64,000 bases of DNA, taken from NCBI RefSeq assembly GCF_023715325.1, contig NZ_JAMBNX010000003.1:124001-188000 (forward strand). The letters are read 5' to 3'. The translations under genes and the position numbers were made by a program. Positions 61,057 to 64,000 of this stretch are shown one piece after another. The notes beneath the pieces were generated by a model. That model ran no database searches and was not told the origin of the DNA. It was given only the letters and a program-made list of their open reading frames with translations. Every line of letters starts with the position of its first letter. Within the stretch, counting starts at the first letter, position 1. This DNA comes from Agromyces mediolanus (lineage in GTDB: Bacteria > Actinomycetota > Actinomycetes > Actinomycetales > Microbacteriaceae).

Positions 61057-64000
<2,944 letters not shown>

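Overview
This is a 64 kb stretch of a very GC-rich chromosome carrying ordinary core genes and no sign of accessory DNA. I saw no insertion sequences, phage genes, CRISPR arrays, rRNA or long repeats. WhiA, RbpA, OpcA, an mIHF-type domain, the PdtaR-type ANTAR regulator, the HGxxPAAW protein and the Trp-associated membrane protein place it in the Actinobacteria. The gene order and an mIHF-guanylate kinase fusion suggest the family Microbacteriaceae; this placement is inferred from gene content and no search was run.

Layout. (1) 1-3738: the 5' part of sufB (minus, cut by the window edge), then heme A synthase ctaA (plus) facing protoheme farnesyltransferase ctaB (minus). (2) 3739-11847, plus strand: the sugar-phosphate operon tkt-tal-pgi-zwf-opcA-pgl, closed by a perfect 17-bp hairpin. 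(3) 11927-18399, minus strand: rbpA, secG, tpiA, pgk, gap, sodA, whiA, rapZ. (4) 18435-26149: the whole UvrABC excision-repair set (uvrB, uvrA, uvrC) and coaE. (5) 26197-34654: a DUF4126 membrane protein (plus), rpsA, a TIGR01777-type epimerase, a DUF885 peptidase-like protein, polA and the ANTAR response regulator. (6) tRNA-Leu(CAA), plus strand, at 34691-34773. (7) 35010-51287, minus strand, in transcription order: hisE, hisG, hisF, hisI, trpE, Trp-associated membrane protein, HGxxPAAW protein, trpC, trpB, trpA, lgt, gltB, gltD, pyk. This is one long array joining histidine, tryptophan and glutamate synthesis. (8) 51297-64000, minus strand: carB (cut by the right edge), pyrF, mIHF-gmk, rpoZ, coaBC, metK, priA, fmt, rsmB, rpe.

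How the genes work together. Regions 2 and 3 together give the oxidative and non-oxidative pentose phosphate branches and the triose part of glycolysis, with pyk further along. Region 8 supplies pyrimidines, GMP phosphorylation, CoA, S-adenosylmethionine and initiator-tRNA formylation. In region 7 many genes overlap by 1-4 bases (ATGA or GTGA), which points to translational coupling.

No novel multi-gene system is visible. The most interesting signals are regulatory. Nine genes have a TAnnnT box 6 or 7 bases before the start codon, with no usable ribosome binding site, which is the expected form of leaderless transcripts. In four places the TAG stop codon of one gene forms the first half of the next gene's putative -10 box. 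There is a near-consensus LexA (SOS) box before uvrA, a 16-bp operator-like palindrome at the predicted rpsA start site, the mIHF-Gmk fusion, and a 20-bp duplication that joins the end of gltB to the start of gltD.
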